Source: Gigaspora margarita (Eukaryota; Glomeromycota; Glomeromycetes; Diversisporales; Gigasporaceae). Taken from it: a stretch of 64,000 nt of DNA. The DNA is taken from the NCBI GenBank assembly GCA_009809945.1, contig WTPW01000325.1:351599-415598 (forward strand), written 5' to 3'. Numbering within the stretch: position 1 is the stretch's first letter; every line of letters begins with the position of its first letter. The notes beneath the pieces are model-generated. The model ran no database searches and had not been told where the DNA came from. It worked only from the letters and a program-made list of their open reading frames with translations. Below are positions 35,395-48,054 of the stretch, in pieces. The position numbers and the translations under genes are program-made.

Positions 35395-35945
35395 TTACAG
35401 GTGTCTAAACTTTGAACAAAGATACTTGATATTGATCTGACCAAATTCAGTCAAATCTTTTTATTTTAATTCTATAATCTCATAATATTAAAAAAAAAAT
35501 TTGATCAAATTTTGTTGAGTAAATGTCAAGTAATCTTCGTTCAAAGTTTAGGCACCTATAAAAAAGCTGTAGCTAATTTTTTTTAACTTTTAATCAATAT
35601 TTCTCAACAACTACCAATCCAAGTTTAATAATTTTTTTTATTAATTCTACCAACTCACAGAATTAAAATAAAAAAAAAATTATTAAATTTGAATAGATGG
35701 TTATTGAGAAATTATTATTTAAAATTTAAAAATGAAAAAATTTTACCTGATTTGTTTTTCAAGAAGTTTCAAGTTTTTTTAAACTTTTAGCAGAGGTTTT
35801 TTGATAACTAAATGACCAAATTTAATAAACTTTTTTTATTCTAATTTTACAAAAGTATATTATTAAAATAAAAAAAATTTATTAAATTTGATCATGTAGT
35901 TATTGAGAAACTTTCGCTAGAAGTTTTAAAAATTTTTAAAATTAT
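35395..35945. repeat. Worn tandem palindromes related to FB1
   Basis: Three palindromes, centred near 35480, 35655 and 35855, have the FB1 architecture in diverged form: CTTTGAACAAAGATACTTGA, GACCAAATT, TTTATTTTAATTCTATAATC and then their complements. A spacer with AGCTGCAGCTTTTTTT and AAAAAAGCTGTAGCT separates them. This looks like an older copy of the same family. Confidence 0.7.
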
Positions 35946-36860
35946 AAATAAGCAGATTAGTAAACCAGACTAATTTTGAAAATCGATCTGCTGAATTTTG
36001 TTTGCTCCACTAATCTATCCTCATATTTGTCTAGTGATTATTATGTATTTAGAAATGATTAACAAATTCTTTTGCTCAAGTCTTTGACGATCAGCAATTA
36101 TCAATTTATAGCCCAGTAAAAAATCTGATGAAAAAAAATAAAAATTATTAAATATCTAGTAAAATGGTATACAAATTTATGTCAGGTCACTAATTTTTGT
36201 GTCTAAAATTCTTATTTTTACTATCATATATTATTGTATCTCCAGTTTTACGTATGAAAGCGCTTGAGGATTGAGCATTGAGTAGCTCATGAGCTTGAGC
36301 AGCTCATGAGCTTGTGTAGCTCATAGAATAGAATATAGACTACAATCAGTTGAAATTTGTGAAACCCAAAATTATCAAAAATTGTTAAATAAAAAAAATC
36401 ATTTACCAAAAATAATCGATATTTTACCAGAAGAGTAATTTAACATAATACCAAGTATTAACAATTATTTCTAAGCGCCAAATAAAGCACAAAATGTGGT
36501 TTAGAAACTAAATTTGTTTTAGCAAAAAGGTGATAATGCACTATTAGAATTACATGACAATATACTTTTTAAGATATGTTTGATATGTACTGTATTGCAG
36601 TATTTGTTCAATACGTACATATAGTTAGTAATACAAAAATTTATATGTAAATGTGGTATAATAATAAATAAAGAAGATGTTGGTAAAAATTCAAGTGCTG
36701 TAAAAAATAATGAAAACTTGGAATTTTTGTATATAGCACTTCAAAAAACTTGTCGTAATAATAAGTAAAATTGGTAATATGGGCTAACCTTGGCCCATCA
36801 CTGGGTGGGTGGGTCCAGACTGTGGGCCAACTCAGCTAACCTTATAAAATTACTAGAGAA
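35946..36860. other. No supported gene
   Basis: A short direct repeat of AGCTCATGAGCTTG (three copies, about 36282-36325) and a GGGCTAACCTTGGCCCATCA stretch near 36781 are the only structured pieces. No gene is supported. Confidence 0.45.
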
Positions 36861-37070
36861 ATAGTGTAACAGTTGATTGGAAGAGTGGGTAAAACAATAT
36901 AGACAATAGTGCCAATTTAGTATACAAAGAGAGATATATAAATATAAGAATAGGTAGGTAATGGGTATATGATTAAAGTCAAATATGCAATCAGTAGAGA
37001 CCAAAAGAATGATCTTTCACTAAATCACTACAATAAAATAGAGACGCTGACGCAGTGATGCTAATATGGG

Positions 37071-37367
37071 TATACTTGCTAGCAAAACACAGACAAATCC
37101 CAAATTCAAAAATATACAATTGCTATTTGTAAAAGATTAAATTAAAAAAGTGTCTTAAAGTTTTGTAAATATATTATCTATAACAATAAAAATATCTACT
37201 ATTTGGTTAAATAATAAATATATTATCTATAACAATAAAAATATCTACTATTTGGTTAAATAAAAATTATTAATTAAGTTTTTGAGAAATTAATTTGGGA
37301 TGTATTTGGGATTTGGGCACGGACAAATCCCAAACTATAGTAATTTGGGATTTTGCCAACATGTATA
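37071..37367. mobile_element. TATACTTG MITE, copy 1 (297 bp)
   Basis: Begins TATACTTGCTAGCAAAACAC and ends with the inverted GGGATTTTGCCAACATGTATA. Flanks AATATGGG and AATATAGG are a one-mismatch 8-bp duplication. Copy B has the unfilled site (GCTAATATTGTGGATATC near 47920). Inside is a tandem duplication of about 57 bp containing CTATAACAATAAAAATATCT. The related 58155-58557 element shares the ends. Confidence 0.85.
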
Positions 37368-37693
37368 AATATAGGGGATATCAATAAAATGATATCAATA
37401 AAAATAATAATATGATCTAGATAGGGAGGTGGAATCAAAATAGATGTCATAGGGTTTATGGTAGGCTGATATTTGGTCAGATTTTGATCAGATGATATAT
37501 AAGGGAGTCGATATGGGTAGTTTGAGAATTTTATTTAGGGGATAAAGTAGTTCTAAATCAACTAGCAAATATTAGGGTATCTAAAAGAAACACTCTTTAT
37601 CATATAAATATTCAAACTAAAAGACTTTCCAATCAATTGATAGGCTGGCACAAGTCATATATATAATATCAAAAGATCAACAAGGCTACATTA

Positions 37694-40336
37694 CGGCCAG
37701 ACTAAGTTGATTATGTGTTTTATATCCCTATAACAAATTGCTGCTGGAATGATACTGCAATACATGGGAAAGTTTGGATATAGAACTACATGAACCTGCA
37801 TATAAATTCTACATGAGACAATGTATGGGAAAGCACATTTACAGCATGTAATAAGGTGCAAATTCCATGCAATAGTGCATATAATAACATGCAACTTTAT
37901 GTGTTTTTGCTGCATTGTCTTGTGCATGTTTATATGCAGGTAATATATAATAGAATATATCTATATATATATACATAATAATAAATATCATATATGTATT
38001 ATTTTATTAACTAAATTTTATAATTTTATTAGCTAAATTTTATAAGTTTTATTAACTAAATTTTGTATTTTATTAACTAATTTTAATTATTTTATTAATT
38101 AAATTTTATAATACAAATACTTTAATAATTTACATACCGAATAAAAAAACACTTCTCTAACCCTGACCCAAAAATGGCTATCTAATTTTATTATACCAAC
38201 TAAACCCAACCTTTATCTAACTCTAAACTACCATAATATAGCACAACACAACAAACTAAAAAATAAAACTCCAGAAATAACCCAAAATTTGATTCTACAA
38301 AACCTATTCAAATGATGAATTTACATCACCAAATACAATGTAGTTGTACTAGGGCCAAAAAGACTCCAAAACTGCATTATTAATGATGACACCAGTAACA
38401 AAACAATTATTTTTTAAAAAAACAACAGCAGTTAAACATATATTTAGGTCAAACTACGAAAAACCCACTACACTGAAAAATGAACAAGAATGTAATGCAA
38501 GTGACAAAACTACTACTGGCAAAAAAAAAACAAAGGTAGTTCAACGACAACTTCAGTGATGAGACTTTCTTCTTAAAACAAGTATAGGTTCATATATACA
38601 CAGGTTCAACTGTAAAAAAGCCACCACACAAAAAAGCAAAAAAGAATGTGATGAAATCAGTAACTCCAAAAATGATGACTCAAAAAACAACTCCAACAAT
38701 GATGACTCCAAAGACAACTCTAGCAACAACAACTCCAGTAATGAGATTATTGCCTAAAAAAAATAAAGGTTAGTTAATCATGTACACAGGTCAAACTAAG
38801 AGAAAGTGAAAGCAAAGAAAAAAAAACAATAAGATCATTAATGAACACTGTTTATATATTGCACATAACCCATAACAAACATGTCATGTAACAGGAGCAA
38901 CAAGAATATTTATTCTAATAAAATTATAAAAGTAAAAAAAAAAAGCAAATAATTATTTGCTTAATTTGTGCATGTTAATTTACAGAAATTATTATTAAGG
39001 GCAAAAAAAAAAAACAAAAAAACAACAAAATGAATATTTTTGTGCATGTCAATGCACAGAATTTATAATTATTAAGAATCTTAATGATTATCACATTTAT
39101 GCACAGAATTATGATCATTAATTATCTTAATGATCATCACATTAGTATATGAAATTATAATAGTGATCATTGAGAATCTTAACGATTGTGATGATCATAA
39201 TATTAATGCACTGACATCATATACAGAAATGATCATTAAAATTGATTGTTAAAGAATCTTAACAATTGTAATAATCATGATGTGAGTGCACTGAAATTTC
39301 AATCATTAAGAATCTTAATGATTGTGATGTCAGAGCATGAAAATTATAATTATGATCATTAAAAATCTTAACGATTGTGCACAAATTATAATTGTCAAGA
39401 AACTTAACGATTGTGCACAAATTATGATTATTAAAAACCTTAATGATTGTGCACAAATTATGATCGTTAAGAAGCTTAATAATTGTATACAAATTATGAT
39501 TATTAAGAAACATAACGATTGTGCACAAATTATGATTATTAAGAATCTTAATGATTGTAATTGTTAAGAATCTTAATGATTGTGTAATCATTAAGAATCT
39601 TAATGATTGTGTGATTGTTAAGAATTTTAATGATTGTGCACAAATTATAATCATTAAGAATCTTAACGATTGTGCACAAATTATGATCATTAAGAACTTA
39701 ACAATTGTGTACAAATTATGATCATTAAGAAACTTAACAATTGTGATCATTAAGAATCTTAATGATTGTGTGATCATTAAGAATCTTAACGATTGTGTGA
39801 TCATTAAAAATCTTAACAATTGTGTACAAATTATAATTGTTAAGAATCTTAATGATTGTGCACAAATTATGATCATTAAGAATCTTAACAATTGTGCACA
39901 AATTATGATCATTAAGAATCTTAATGATTGTGCACATTAGTACAAGAAAATTATGGATATAATACTATGCATAATAGTGCATAGATTTTAACTTTTCATG
40001 TGATAATGTGTATCAAATTTTTTGGATGATCAGTTTTCATACAGTTTCTGTGCAGTGATTATGAAACCTGTGCTTACTTGCATACAATTTTGTATTTATA
40101 TATGCATTTATGTATATTGAGTTTTTGTAGGGCATTATCCCCCAGAGCTCTCCTCCTACTCCCTCCCTCATAGTAGATAAATATACATAGGACTACAAAA
40201 TATTTCAGAAAATTTTTAAATAGTCACAGAACAAATTGAAAAAAAAATTTTTTAAATTATACTATATGAACTACCTTTTCCCTCTCCTGAAGGATAAAGG
40301 GGGTAATATAAAACACATAATCAACTTGGTCTGGCC
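37694..40336. mobile_element. 2.6-kb element with GGCCAG ends (PIF/Harbinger-like)
   Basis: GGCCAGACTAAGTTGATTAT near 37695 is mirrored by ATAATCAACTTGGTCTGGCC ending at 40336, and the repeat continues through GTGTTTTATAT. Copy B shows the empty site near 51066 (ATTATACCAAAATT). The flanks suggest a 3-bp duplication, TAC and TAA with one change. GGCCAG-type ends and a 3-bp TNA duplication recall PIF/Harbinger and Tourist elements. No transposase was recognised. The interior has an ACAACTCC-rich low-complexity stretch (about 38640-38760) and a large minisatellite. Confidence 0.65.
39050..39945. repeat. Minisatellite, ATTAAGAATCTTAATGATTG unit
   Basis: More than twenty copies of a unit of up to about 36 bp, containing TCATTAAGAATCTTAATGAT and usually TGTGCACAAATTATGA, with shorter variants of about 20-22 bp. 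The unit contains a short palindrome (AAGAATCTT, ATCATTAAG). Long open frames on both strands are by-products of the repeat. Confidence 0.93.
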
Positions 40337-40909
40337 TAAACCAGAATTTGAGTCTTAATAAAAGCTGATTGAGTTTACAAATCAATTCAGTCCATTGTAT
40401 TGAGTTATAAAGGGTTTATTAAAGTTACAAGTCAAATTCAAAGATAAGTATAATTTATTATTTAGAGAAAGATATAATTTATTTAATAATAAGGAAATTC
40501 TATATAAAATGATAATAGAAGATTTTTTTCTTGACCATGACTGGAGGCCTTTATATGCATTTTGGATTCTAATATCTTTTCACTATGTTTACTACTACTA
40601 CTACATTACTTAGTTGGCTACAACTTTATTACTTAGGTTTTACTACATTACTTAGCTAACTACATTGCTCCTACAATGGCTATGCTTACTTTGTGAGCCT
40701 TACTACATTATGTAGTGGGCTTTTCAAGCCTACATTGGCTGGTCAGAATTAAATGACTACATTCATATAGCCACTCCAATGTTTTAATGCACCAAAATAA
40801 CATTCATATGGTTAAGTCACCAAGCCACCCATCATTACTATTTTAGTATGAATTATTTATATCAGGAACTAACACAAATATAGGAATTATTTACAATTAT
40901 AAAAAATTA

Positions 40910-42636
40910 TGGTCCAGTGCAAAAATGTAGATACACAAAGATCATCACGTGATTTTCTCCTCTGATAAAAAACTTTACAATCAAGTTATATGAATGTACA
41001 AATGATATAAAAGGTAAAAAGGGCCCAAACTATAAATTTCATACAAAACATCCATTATTTTTTTTTCAATGACCAACTTGCAAAGGGATCGAAGTCCATT
41101 AACTCCAAATGAAAAAAGATGATTCTTTGAATTCATCAATATAGTTTAGGCATTAGACAAGGCCAAAAACTACAACAACACATATCACTATGCAACAAGG
41201 TTGCTATAGCTCTTGGTATTGGAGAGGCCATGGTTTCCTGTATAGTTTCTGAACAAAATAAAAAAAATTGAAGAATTATCAGAAAAAAAAGTTCCAGGTA
41301 GACCAAAAAATCTACTCAATAATAATTTTGCTGAGCTTCTGCATGGTATTATTCTTGCTACAAACTCTTCAGGAACCCCTCTTTTGACACCTATATTACT
41401 ACAACAACTTGAAGAAAATAATTATACACTTTCAAAATGGCAGCTACTTCGTATACTCTATGAGTTTGAATACTATTATGGTCACAGAGAATGTAGAAAT
41501 ATACTGCATGAATCATCAGTAAATGTTGCCTTTCATAACTGCTATTTGCGACATCGCTTTGAAAACCTACAAGGAAGAAACAACGTTCTGATGAAACCAG
41601 AGGTTTTTTAAATGAATCGTACTCCCATTTACACCATACTACAAACCTTACCTGGGTACCAAATCATGGTATTGTATACTCTCTGGGGCATGGTCCTTTG
41701 ATTGTTATTTTTGGAGCAATTATCATAATGCGTAATTGTAATACAAATAAGTTGCTTGATGAAGTTGTTCCTAATTCTCTTTTAATGTGGGATCCAGCAA
41801 TAAAGGCACCTTCATCAAGAAGAAGAAAAAGAATAAACGCTGATGCTTGGGATAATATTTCTGAAGTTGTCCAAAATTCTAACATTGCAGCAAATCATGC
41901 TAACTATCATGAAAATTTTATAGCTAATATCTTTGAAGATCTTTTTGATAAACTTTCTGCCAATATCAAAGAACATTATGGGTCAGTAGAAATTCATATA
42001 GATGGTGCTTGATATCATAAACATTAGACTGAAGAAGTACTATCTCAAATTCAAAAAAAGCTATACTAATTGCATGGTTATCATCACATAGTGTTGAAAT
42101 CCCAGAAAATTCTACCAAAGTGGAATTGTATGAACTAGTAAAACTGCACAAAACCAAAGTTCTATTTGGTAGTGTTAAATAGCAAAGAAGTACAGTCATA
42201 ATTTGCATTATATTTCACCCTACCACTGCGAACTTCAACCAATTGAAGGAATTTGGTCTGTCATAAAAGGCGAAGTTGCTAGAGCCGATCCCCACCAAAT
42301 CTTCTAGCTATTTGAGAAAATTGTTGCATGCCTTTCAAGAAAAGGTTACCTCCAATGTTATTGTTGGGTTTTGGGAAAGGTCACTCAATAAGGCCATCAA
42401 ATACAAAAATTTAGATGACAATGTAATATTAGTTGAAAGCGATTGCGACGATTTTGAAATCGAAAAAATTGATGATTAATAAAATTTTTTGTAAATGATT
42501 AAGTTTTCAATAAAGTTTACATTAAAATAAATCCACGAACCTGAGTAATAAATAAATGCATTTAAATACTTACATTAAATTTCAAAATTTTTTTTATTAT
42601 AAGTATGTCGTGTATCTACATTTTTGCACCGTACTA
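40910..42636 (+). mobile_element. Tc1/mariner-like DNA transposon, 1.73 kb
   Basis: Inverted ends TGGTCCAGTGCAAAAATGTA at 40910 and the complement of TAGTACGGTGCAAAAATGTA at 42636, continuing with GATACAC. Flanked on both sides by TA, the Tc1/mariner target. Copy B shows the unfilled site near 51810 (CAAAAATTAAAATTTTAATT). It encodes one broken transposase. Confidence 0.88.
41090..42479 (+). pseudogene. Tc1/mariner-like transposase, inactivated
   Basis: A DDE transposase spread over several frames. The N-terminal helix-turn-helix region includes KKVPGRPKNLLNNNFAELLH. ENNYTLSKWQLLRILYEFEY, then HRECRNILHES, follow. The frame changes near 41608, and NESYSHLHH sits where the catalytic DESY is normal, so the first aspartate is now asparagine. 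NLTWVPNHGIVYSLGHGPLI continues the fold. The second aspartate is in VEIHIDGA, followed by TGA, then YHKH. After further frame changes the C-terminal YHCELQPIEGIWSVIKGEVA holds the last acidic residue. The tail ends DDFEIEKIDD at 42479. The enzyme would cut and paste the surrounding element. The D-to-N change, stop and frameshifts make it dead. Confidence 0.88.
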
Positions 42637-42835
42637 TAATATTTTAATTCGTTACATAGTCCCTCTCTCAGGATTGAGCTCCTGCGAAATCCATAAGCAA
42701 GACTCTAGTAATTTCGTGAAGTGAAAGTAGAGGTTGAAGAAAACATCTCTTCTAGGGTCGAAGATTCAAATAGGAGAACAGGTTAGTAAGCATCTGATCT
42801 ATTGTGCTATCAGGTAAGTTCTGCTATTACTAATT

Positions 42836-45083
42836 AGGGGCTTCCAGAAATCAGCTGATTTAGGGGTGGGGTGGGTCAGCCAAAGTATCAGGTATAATTC
42901 TGGTCGGAATTATTAAACTCAGCCAAAATTAAGAAAATTTTTTTAGCCCAAATTATAAATTTATTAATAAAGCTTAATAATAAATAACCTTTGATCTACT
43001 GGACCAATTTGGATGGTTTAATTACCAAAATGATCCTTCAAAGAGAGAATTATAACAAGCCTAAAATTAGTACTTCTACAGACCAGTCTCAAACCAGACT
43101 TTAGTCAAGTCTGAGTCTGGTCTGATAGATTAAGACTTTTATATTTAGACTTTAAATGAGTTTGGTCTGGGTCTGCCTGAAGTCTTCAGACTGGTTTAAG
43201 TTCAAATATATTTATATTTATTTTTTTGTGCTAAACAAGTTTACTTAGTGCATGAAGTTAGAATTAATTAGTAAAATTTTGTAAATCATAAGATTTTATA
43301 GAATTTTATTAATAAAATTCTATAAATCTTATAATTCACAAATTTTTATTAATTAATTCTAATTTTATGCACTAAGTAAACTTGTTCAGCATTTAAAAAT
43401 ATATCAAATCAGCAGTGTTTTTTTTTTATTTTACTTGAAATTTAGATAATAGATGCATAATTTTGGATTTTGATCAAAAAAGACAAATTTAAGTATCTTT
43501 TCTCCAAATTTCAAGTAAAATAGAATGCTTCTGCTGATTTAATGTATTTTTAGGTTCTGAACAAGTTTACTTTGTGCATGAAGTTAGAATTAATTAGTAA
43601 AATTTTTGAATCATGAGATTTTATAGAATTTTATTAATAAAATTCTATAAAATCTTATGATCACAAAATTTTACTAATTAATTCTTACTTAATGCACTAA
43701 GTAAACTTGTTCAGAACCTAAAAATACATTAAATTAGCAAAAATATTTTTATTTTACTTGAAATTTGAAGAAAAGATACTTAAATTTGACTTTTTGATCA
43801 AAACTCCAAAATCATGCATCTATTCTCTAAATTTCAAGTAAAATAAAAATATTTCTGTCAGTTTGGTATATTTTTAGGTGTTGAACAAATTTACTTAGTG
43901 AATAAAGTTAGAATTAATTAGTAAAATTTTATGAATCATAAGATTTTATAGAATTTTATTAATAAAATTCTATAAAATCTTATAATTTACAAATTTTAAT
44001 TAATTATTTCTAACTATATGCACTAAATAAACTTGCTCAGCTCCTAAAAATACACCAAATCAGCAGAATTAATTATATTTTACTTGAAATTTAGAGAATA
44101 GATGCATGATTTTGGATTTTTGATCAAAAAGTCAAATTTAAGCATCTTTTCTTCAAATCTAAAGTAAAATAAAATTTTTTGCTAATTTAATGTATTTTTA
44201 GGTTCTGAACAAGTTTACTAAGTGCATAAAGTAAGAATTGATTAGTAAACTTTTGTGAAACATAAGATTTTATAGAATTTTATTAATAAAATTCTATAAA
44301 ATCTCATATTAACAAAGTTTTACTAATTAAATCTAACTTAATGCACTAAGTAAACTTGTTCAAAGCCTAAAAATACATTAAATCGGCAGTGTTGTTTTTA
44401 TTTTACTTGAAATTTGAAGAAAAGATGCTTAAATTTNACTTTTTTGATCAAAAATNCAAAATNATNNNTCTATTCTCTAAATTTCAANTAAAATAAAATT
44501 AATTCNGCNNATTNGATNTATTTTTAGGTGCTGAACAAGTTTACTTAGCGCATAAAGTTAGAATTAATTAATAAAAATTTGTAAATTATAAGATTTTATA
44601 GAATTTTATTAATAAAATTCTATAAAATCTTATGATTCATAAAATTTTACTAATTAATTCTAACTTCATGCACTAAGTAAACTTGTTCAGCACCAAAAAA
44701 TACATATAAATATATTCAGACTTAGACCAGTTTGCAGACTTCGGACCAGACCCAGACTTGACTCATATAATATTTTATAATTTATTAAATAAACATTATA
44801 CAATACAAATCTATATCGATTTTATGATCTAGTGATTGGATTTTTTATATTTTTGTGCTTGTTAGAATCCTCTCTTTGAGAGGATCATTTTGGTGGTTAA
44901 ATCATCTAAATTGGTTCAGTAGATCAAAAGTTATTTATTTTTAAAGTCGATATATTTATAATAATAATTTTAAATAAATGTAAAATTTGATTGGCTGATA
45001 GTGGTGTCAGGTGTGGGGGATGGGTCTGGCCTCAGACAATTTATTAATAAAAATAAATCAGCTGATTTTTGGAAGCCCCCTTA
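42836..45083. mobile_element. Foldback element of alternating palindromes (FB2)
   Basis: Outer inverted ends are GGGGCTTCCAGAAATCAGCT and the complement AGCTGATTTTTGGAAGCCCC. Inside them lie further inverted arms with GATCCTTCAAAGAGAGAAT and a block containing GTCTGGGTCTG. The centre (about 43190-44705) alternates two palindromes about 165 bp apart. P1 is centred on ATTTTATTAATAAAATTC (near 43305, 43635, 43965, 44290, 44615). P2 is centred on TTTTGATCAAAA (near 43475, 43800, 44130, 44450). Arms carry CTGAACAAGTTTACTTAGTG and TTTACTTGAAATTT. Twelve ambiguous bases (44437-44518) fall in the last P2. No gene and no clear target duplication. Confidence 0.85.
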
Positions 45084-45089
45084 TGACCT

Positions 45090-47365
45090 TTTTTTTCCAA
45101 CTTTACTATTTCTTACTTTCTGCATTATGATACGCTATTCTTCTATTTGTTTCTATACTATTTTTAACCTCCATCTTAACCAACACACAATTATTATAGA
45201 CTTTATTTTTGGGCACTGACTTTGCACTATTTGGGCAGGTGTCACTGTTTAGGTTCTGTTGATAGTTGTCTTCGAGGCCATCATGGTCTTTTGTTTCAGA
45301 GCATTTGTTTTCAATAGGGTCTAAATCAAATCCCATCCTTTTATTCTTAATTGTACTTGCACCATTTTGAGAAAAAGATTCTAGGATATACAGTCTATTG
45401 GATTCTGCATTATCATAGTAACAAGTACCAACCATAAATGCTCTATTAACTCTACTTGCATCTGTTAATTTTTTATAATACTCGAATACTTTATGCTTGT
45501 CTTCTTCAATTCCAAATCCATCTTGATAACAATATCTATTGCTGTATATTTCATAAATATTTCCTATATTAATACTTTCTGATAATAATCAAAAGTCTTA
45601 TTATTATCCACTGTTAGGTCTTCAACACTTAATAGTTTGTCAACAGATTTTAAGCCAGAGTCTTTTGGGTGGTTATCTTTGAGACCCTCATTGTTTTTTG
45701 TTTTCAAATGTTTGTTTTCAGTAGGATTCATATTTAATTCAGCTGCAGTCTTTTCTTCTTTAATGCAAAACCATTTTGTACTTTACTAGCATTATTCTTT
45801 AAGTTAGCTAATGCTTCCTTTTCATTCTTACTAAGATAAGATGGGCTTGGATTTTCTATTATACTTTTTTGTTTATTTTTTTCATTTTCTAACACTCTTC
45901 TATTTGTAGATTTTTATTCTAAATTGTCACAGCGATAGGGGTTTTTTTTGGTTTATTCTTTTTATCATGCTTGATTATACTTCTTAACTCAGTTACCTTC
46001 TTCATCCACAACTTGCAGGCTTATTCTAAGTCCTTCATTGAGAAATCATCCTTTCCAAAATGATTAGGTCATTCAGGGTCTTTTCTATTAAGAATCAGCT
46101 TGGATTATTCATCTGTAACTTCTTCAGATTTTACAGGTACAATTTTCATCTTTTTTTTTTCTTCTCATCCATTTTTATTTTATTACTATCATCCATTTTT
46201 AGAATCTTTCAATAGTCTATCAGGGATCCCTCTTCAATCTCTACTCAGATTTCAAAACCAGGTTCAATCAATACAATCATTTGCCTTGCCTTTGCGGCTT
46301 TCACAGGTTTCTGATCTATAGTAAGGTTAGGCTTCCAAGACTAATTTTGTTTGTATTACCTATTTCTGCTGATTCATTAACATTATTTTTGACTCCTTCA
46401 GATAACTTGCTTTCATTCTTTATAGCTTCCACTTGTTTCTGGCAGTCAACTTCAATACCAAGTTCTTTATAATTATTTTGTATAGCAGCAATTGGATCTG
46501 TATAATAACATCTAGAGGCATTGCCCATATTGGTAGGTCTTTGAAAATGGTCAGATACTTCACATTTATCTATTTTGACATTGGTGCTCTAGTTACTAAT
46601 CTTTTTACCTTCACCTTCTTTTTTACTACAGGGTCTAATTGTATATATTTTGGTAGCAGCTTCGATTTCTGTAGATTTTTGACAATATTTAGATATCTTA
46701 TCATCATCATTTTCAAGACCACTTACTTTCGAGGGTTCTTGAATAGCTTCTTGCTCTTTTTCTCTTTTGACCAAGGGTTTTTCTGCGAGGTAGTCATTGA
46801 TTAAATCCAGAATAAAGTCATAAAATTCAGATTTAGGTAATTCAGTATTCATATCATTATTAGTACTTTCCTCTTTATTACTATTTTGACTACCACTTTT
46901 AGAGGTATGGGTTTCGTATTGATTTGGTCTAGTAGATTTTTGATAATACACAAATGCCTAATATATTTTATTTTAAGATCAGCTTTTTGATCTTTCTGCA
47001 ATTTCGGTATGAGGTCATCAAGAGCTTTCAAGTATCCATCAAGTAGATCGTCCAACTTGTGTTCTGAAATGCAATTCTGGTCTGGCATTAAGTCATTGGA
47101 TCTTTGGATAACATAAAGGGTATTGCAAACCTCATCAATGGTTGTTCTTTTTTTTTAGGGCTTGACCGTATGAACCTCCTGTATGAACACCATAGTACTA
47201 AAAGGGAGTTGTATGATTTTTTCTACTTCTTTCTTTTTTCTGTTTCTTATTATATCCTTTAATACTTCAAATGTAAATTCTAGGGCTTTGGGAATATGCT
47301 TATAATTAAGAGCTTTGAAAAATTTTTTATTAATTATTTCTTGGACTTCTTTCATTTGCTCCAAA
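45090..47365 (-). pseudogene. Degenerate gene with a Sel1-like repeat
   Basis: On the minus strand a succession of frames carries mostly hydrophilic, charged protein sequence. It starts with MEQMKEVQEIINKKFFKALN near 47364. Pieces follow such as YDFILDLINDYLAEKPLVKR (near 46800) and YKELGIEVDCQKQVEAIKNE (near 46470). One clear Sel1-like repeat lies near 45540-45420: RYCYQDGFGIEEDKHKVFEY then YKKLTDASR, followed by GTCYYDNAES. Stops and frame changes are spread throughout. Its 3' side is cut by the foldback element ending at 45083. The front half is not recognised, and more than one remnant may be present. Confidence 0.6.
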
Positions 47366-48054
47366 GTAAGTGTTCTAATGAGTATAGTGCATTTTTTATT
47401 TAATAGTTTTATATATGGATACTTGAGAATGAGATAACTTCCTCTTTAGCATTAAAAGCACAAGAATTTTTTCAGTAGGCTTTTCAAGTTTGCTTCTTGA
47501 AGATTGATTGCACACTATATATATTCTTGGATGTGTTAATACTATAGATGTGCAGAGTAGGTATTTGGAGTAATATAAAATTTTTATGATAATTTTTGCT
47601 TTTAAAATTCATTTTTTCATTTTATAAAGAGATCTATATTCACGAGTATGATTATTAATAAGTGAATGTATTAAGTTTTTTTTCAAATTCATACAATTGG
47701 CACCAATTGCAATAGTAATTAGAAAAGCAAGTAAAACAATATAGACAATAGTGCCAATTTATACTCTATTTATGTACAAAGAGAGATATATAAATATAAG
47801 AATAGGTAGGTAATGGGTATATAATTAAAGTTGAATATGCAATTAGCAGAGACCAAATGGATGATCTATCACTAAATTGCTACAATAAAATAGAGATGCT
47901 AATACCAATGATGCTAATATTGTGGATATCAATAAAATAATATCAATAAAAAATAATAATAAGATATAATCTAGATAAGAGCTGAGATCAAAATGGGTGT
48001 TACAGTGTTTATAGTAGGCTGATATTTGGTCAGATTTTGATTAGGTGATAAAAA

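Larger units (their letters stand above)
36862..42660. repeat. Core repeat copy A, with three nested insertions
   Basis: After removal of 37071-37367, 37694-40336 and 40910-42636, the remaining pieces align in order with copy B (47695-51840). Shared landmarks include GTAAAACAATATAGACAATA, GAATAGGTAGGTAATGGGTA, TCATATAAATATTCAAACTA and GTGGGCTTTTCAAGCCTACA. The core is about 1.1-1.2 kb and AT-rich, with repeated TACTACATTACTTAG. It has no obvious inverted or direct terminal repeats and no gene. It could be a non-autonomous element or a segmental duplication. Confidence 0.85.

Noticed and set aside
39259..39940. Long repetitive frames on both strands
   Set aside because: The minisatellite lacks stops in several frames because of its unit, so these are by-products of the repeat.
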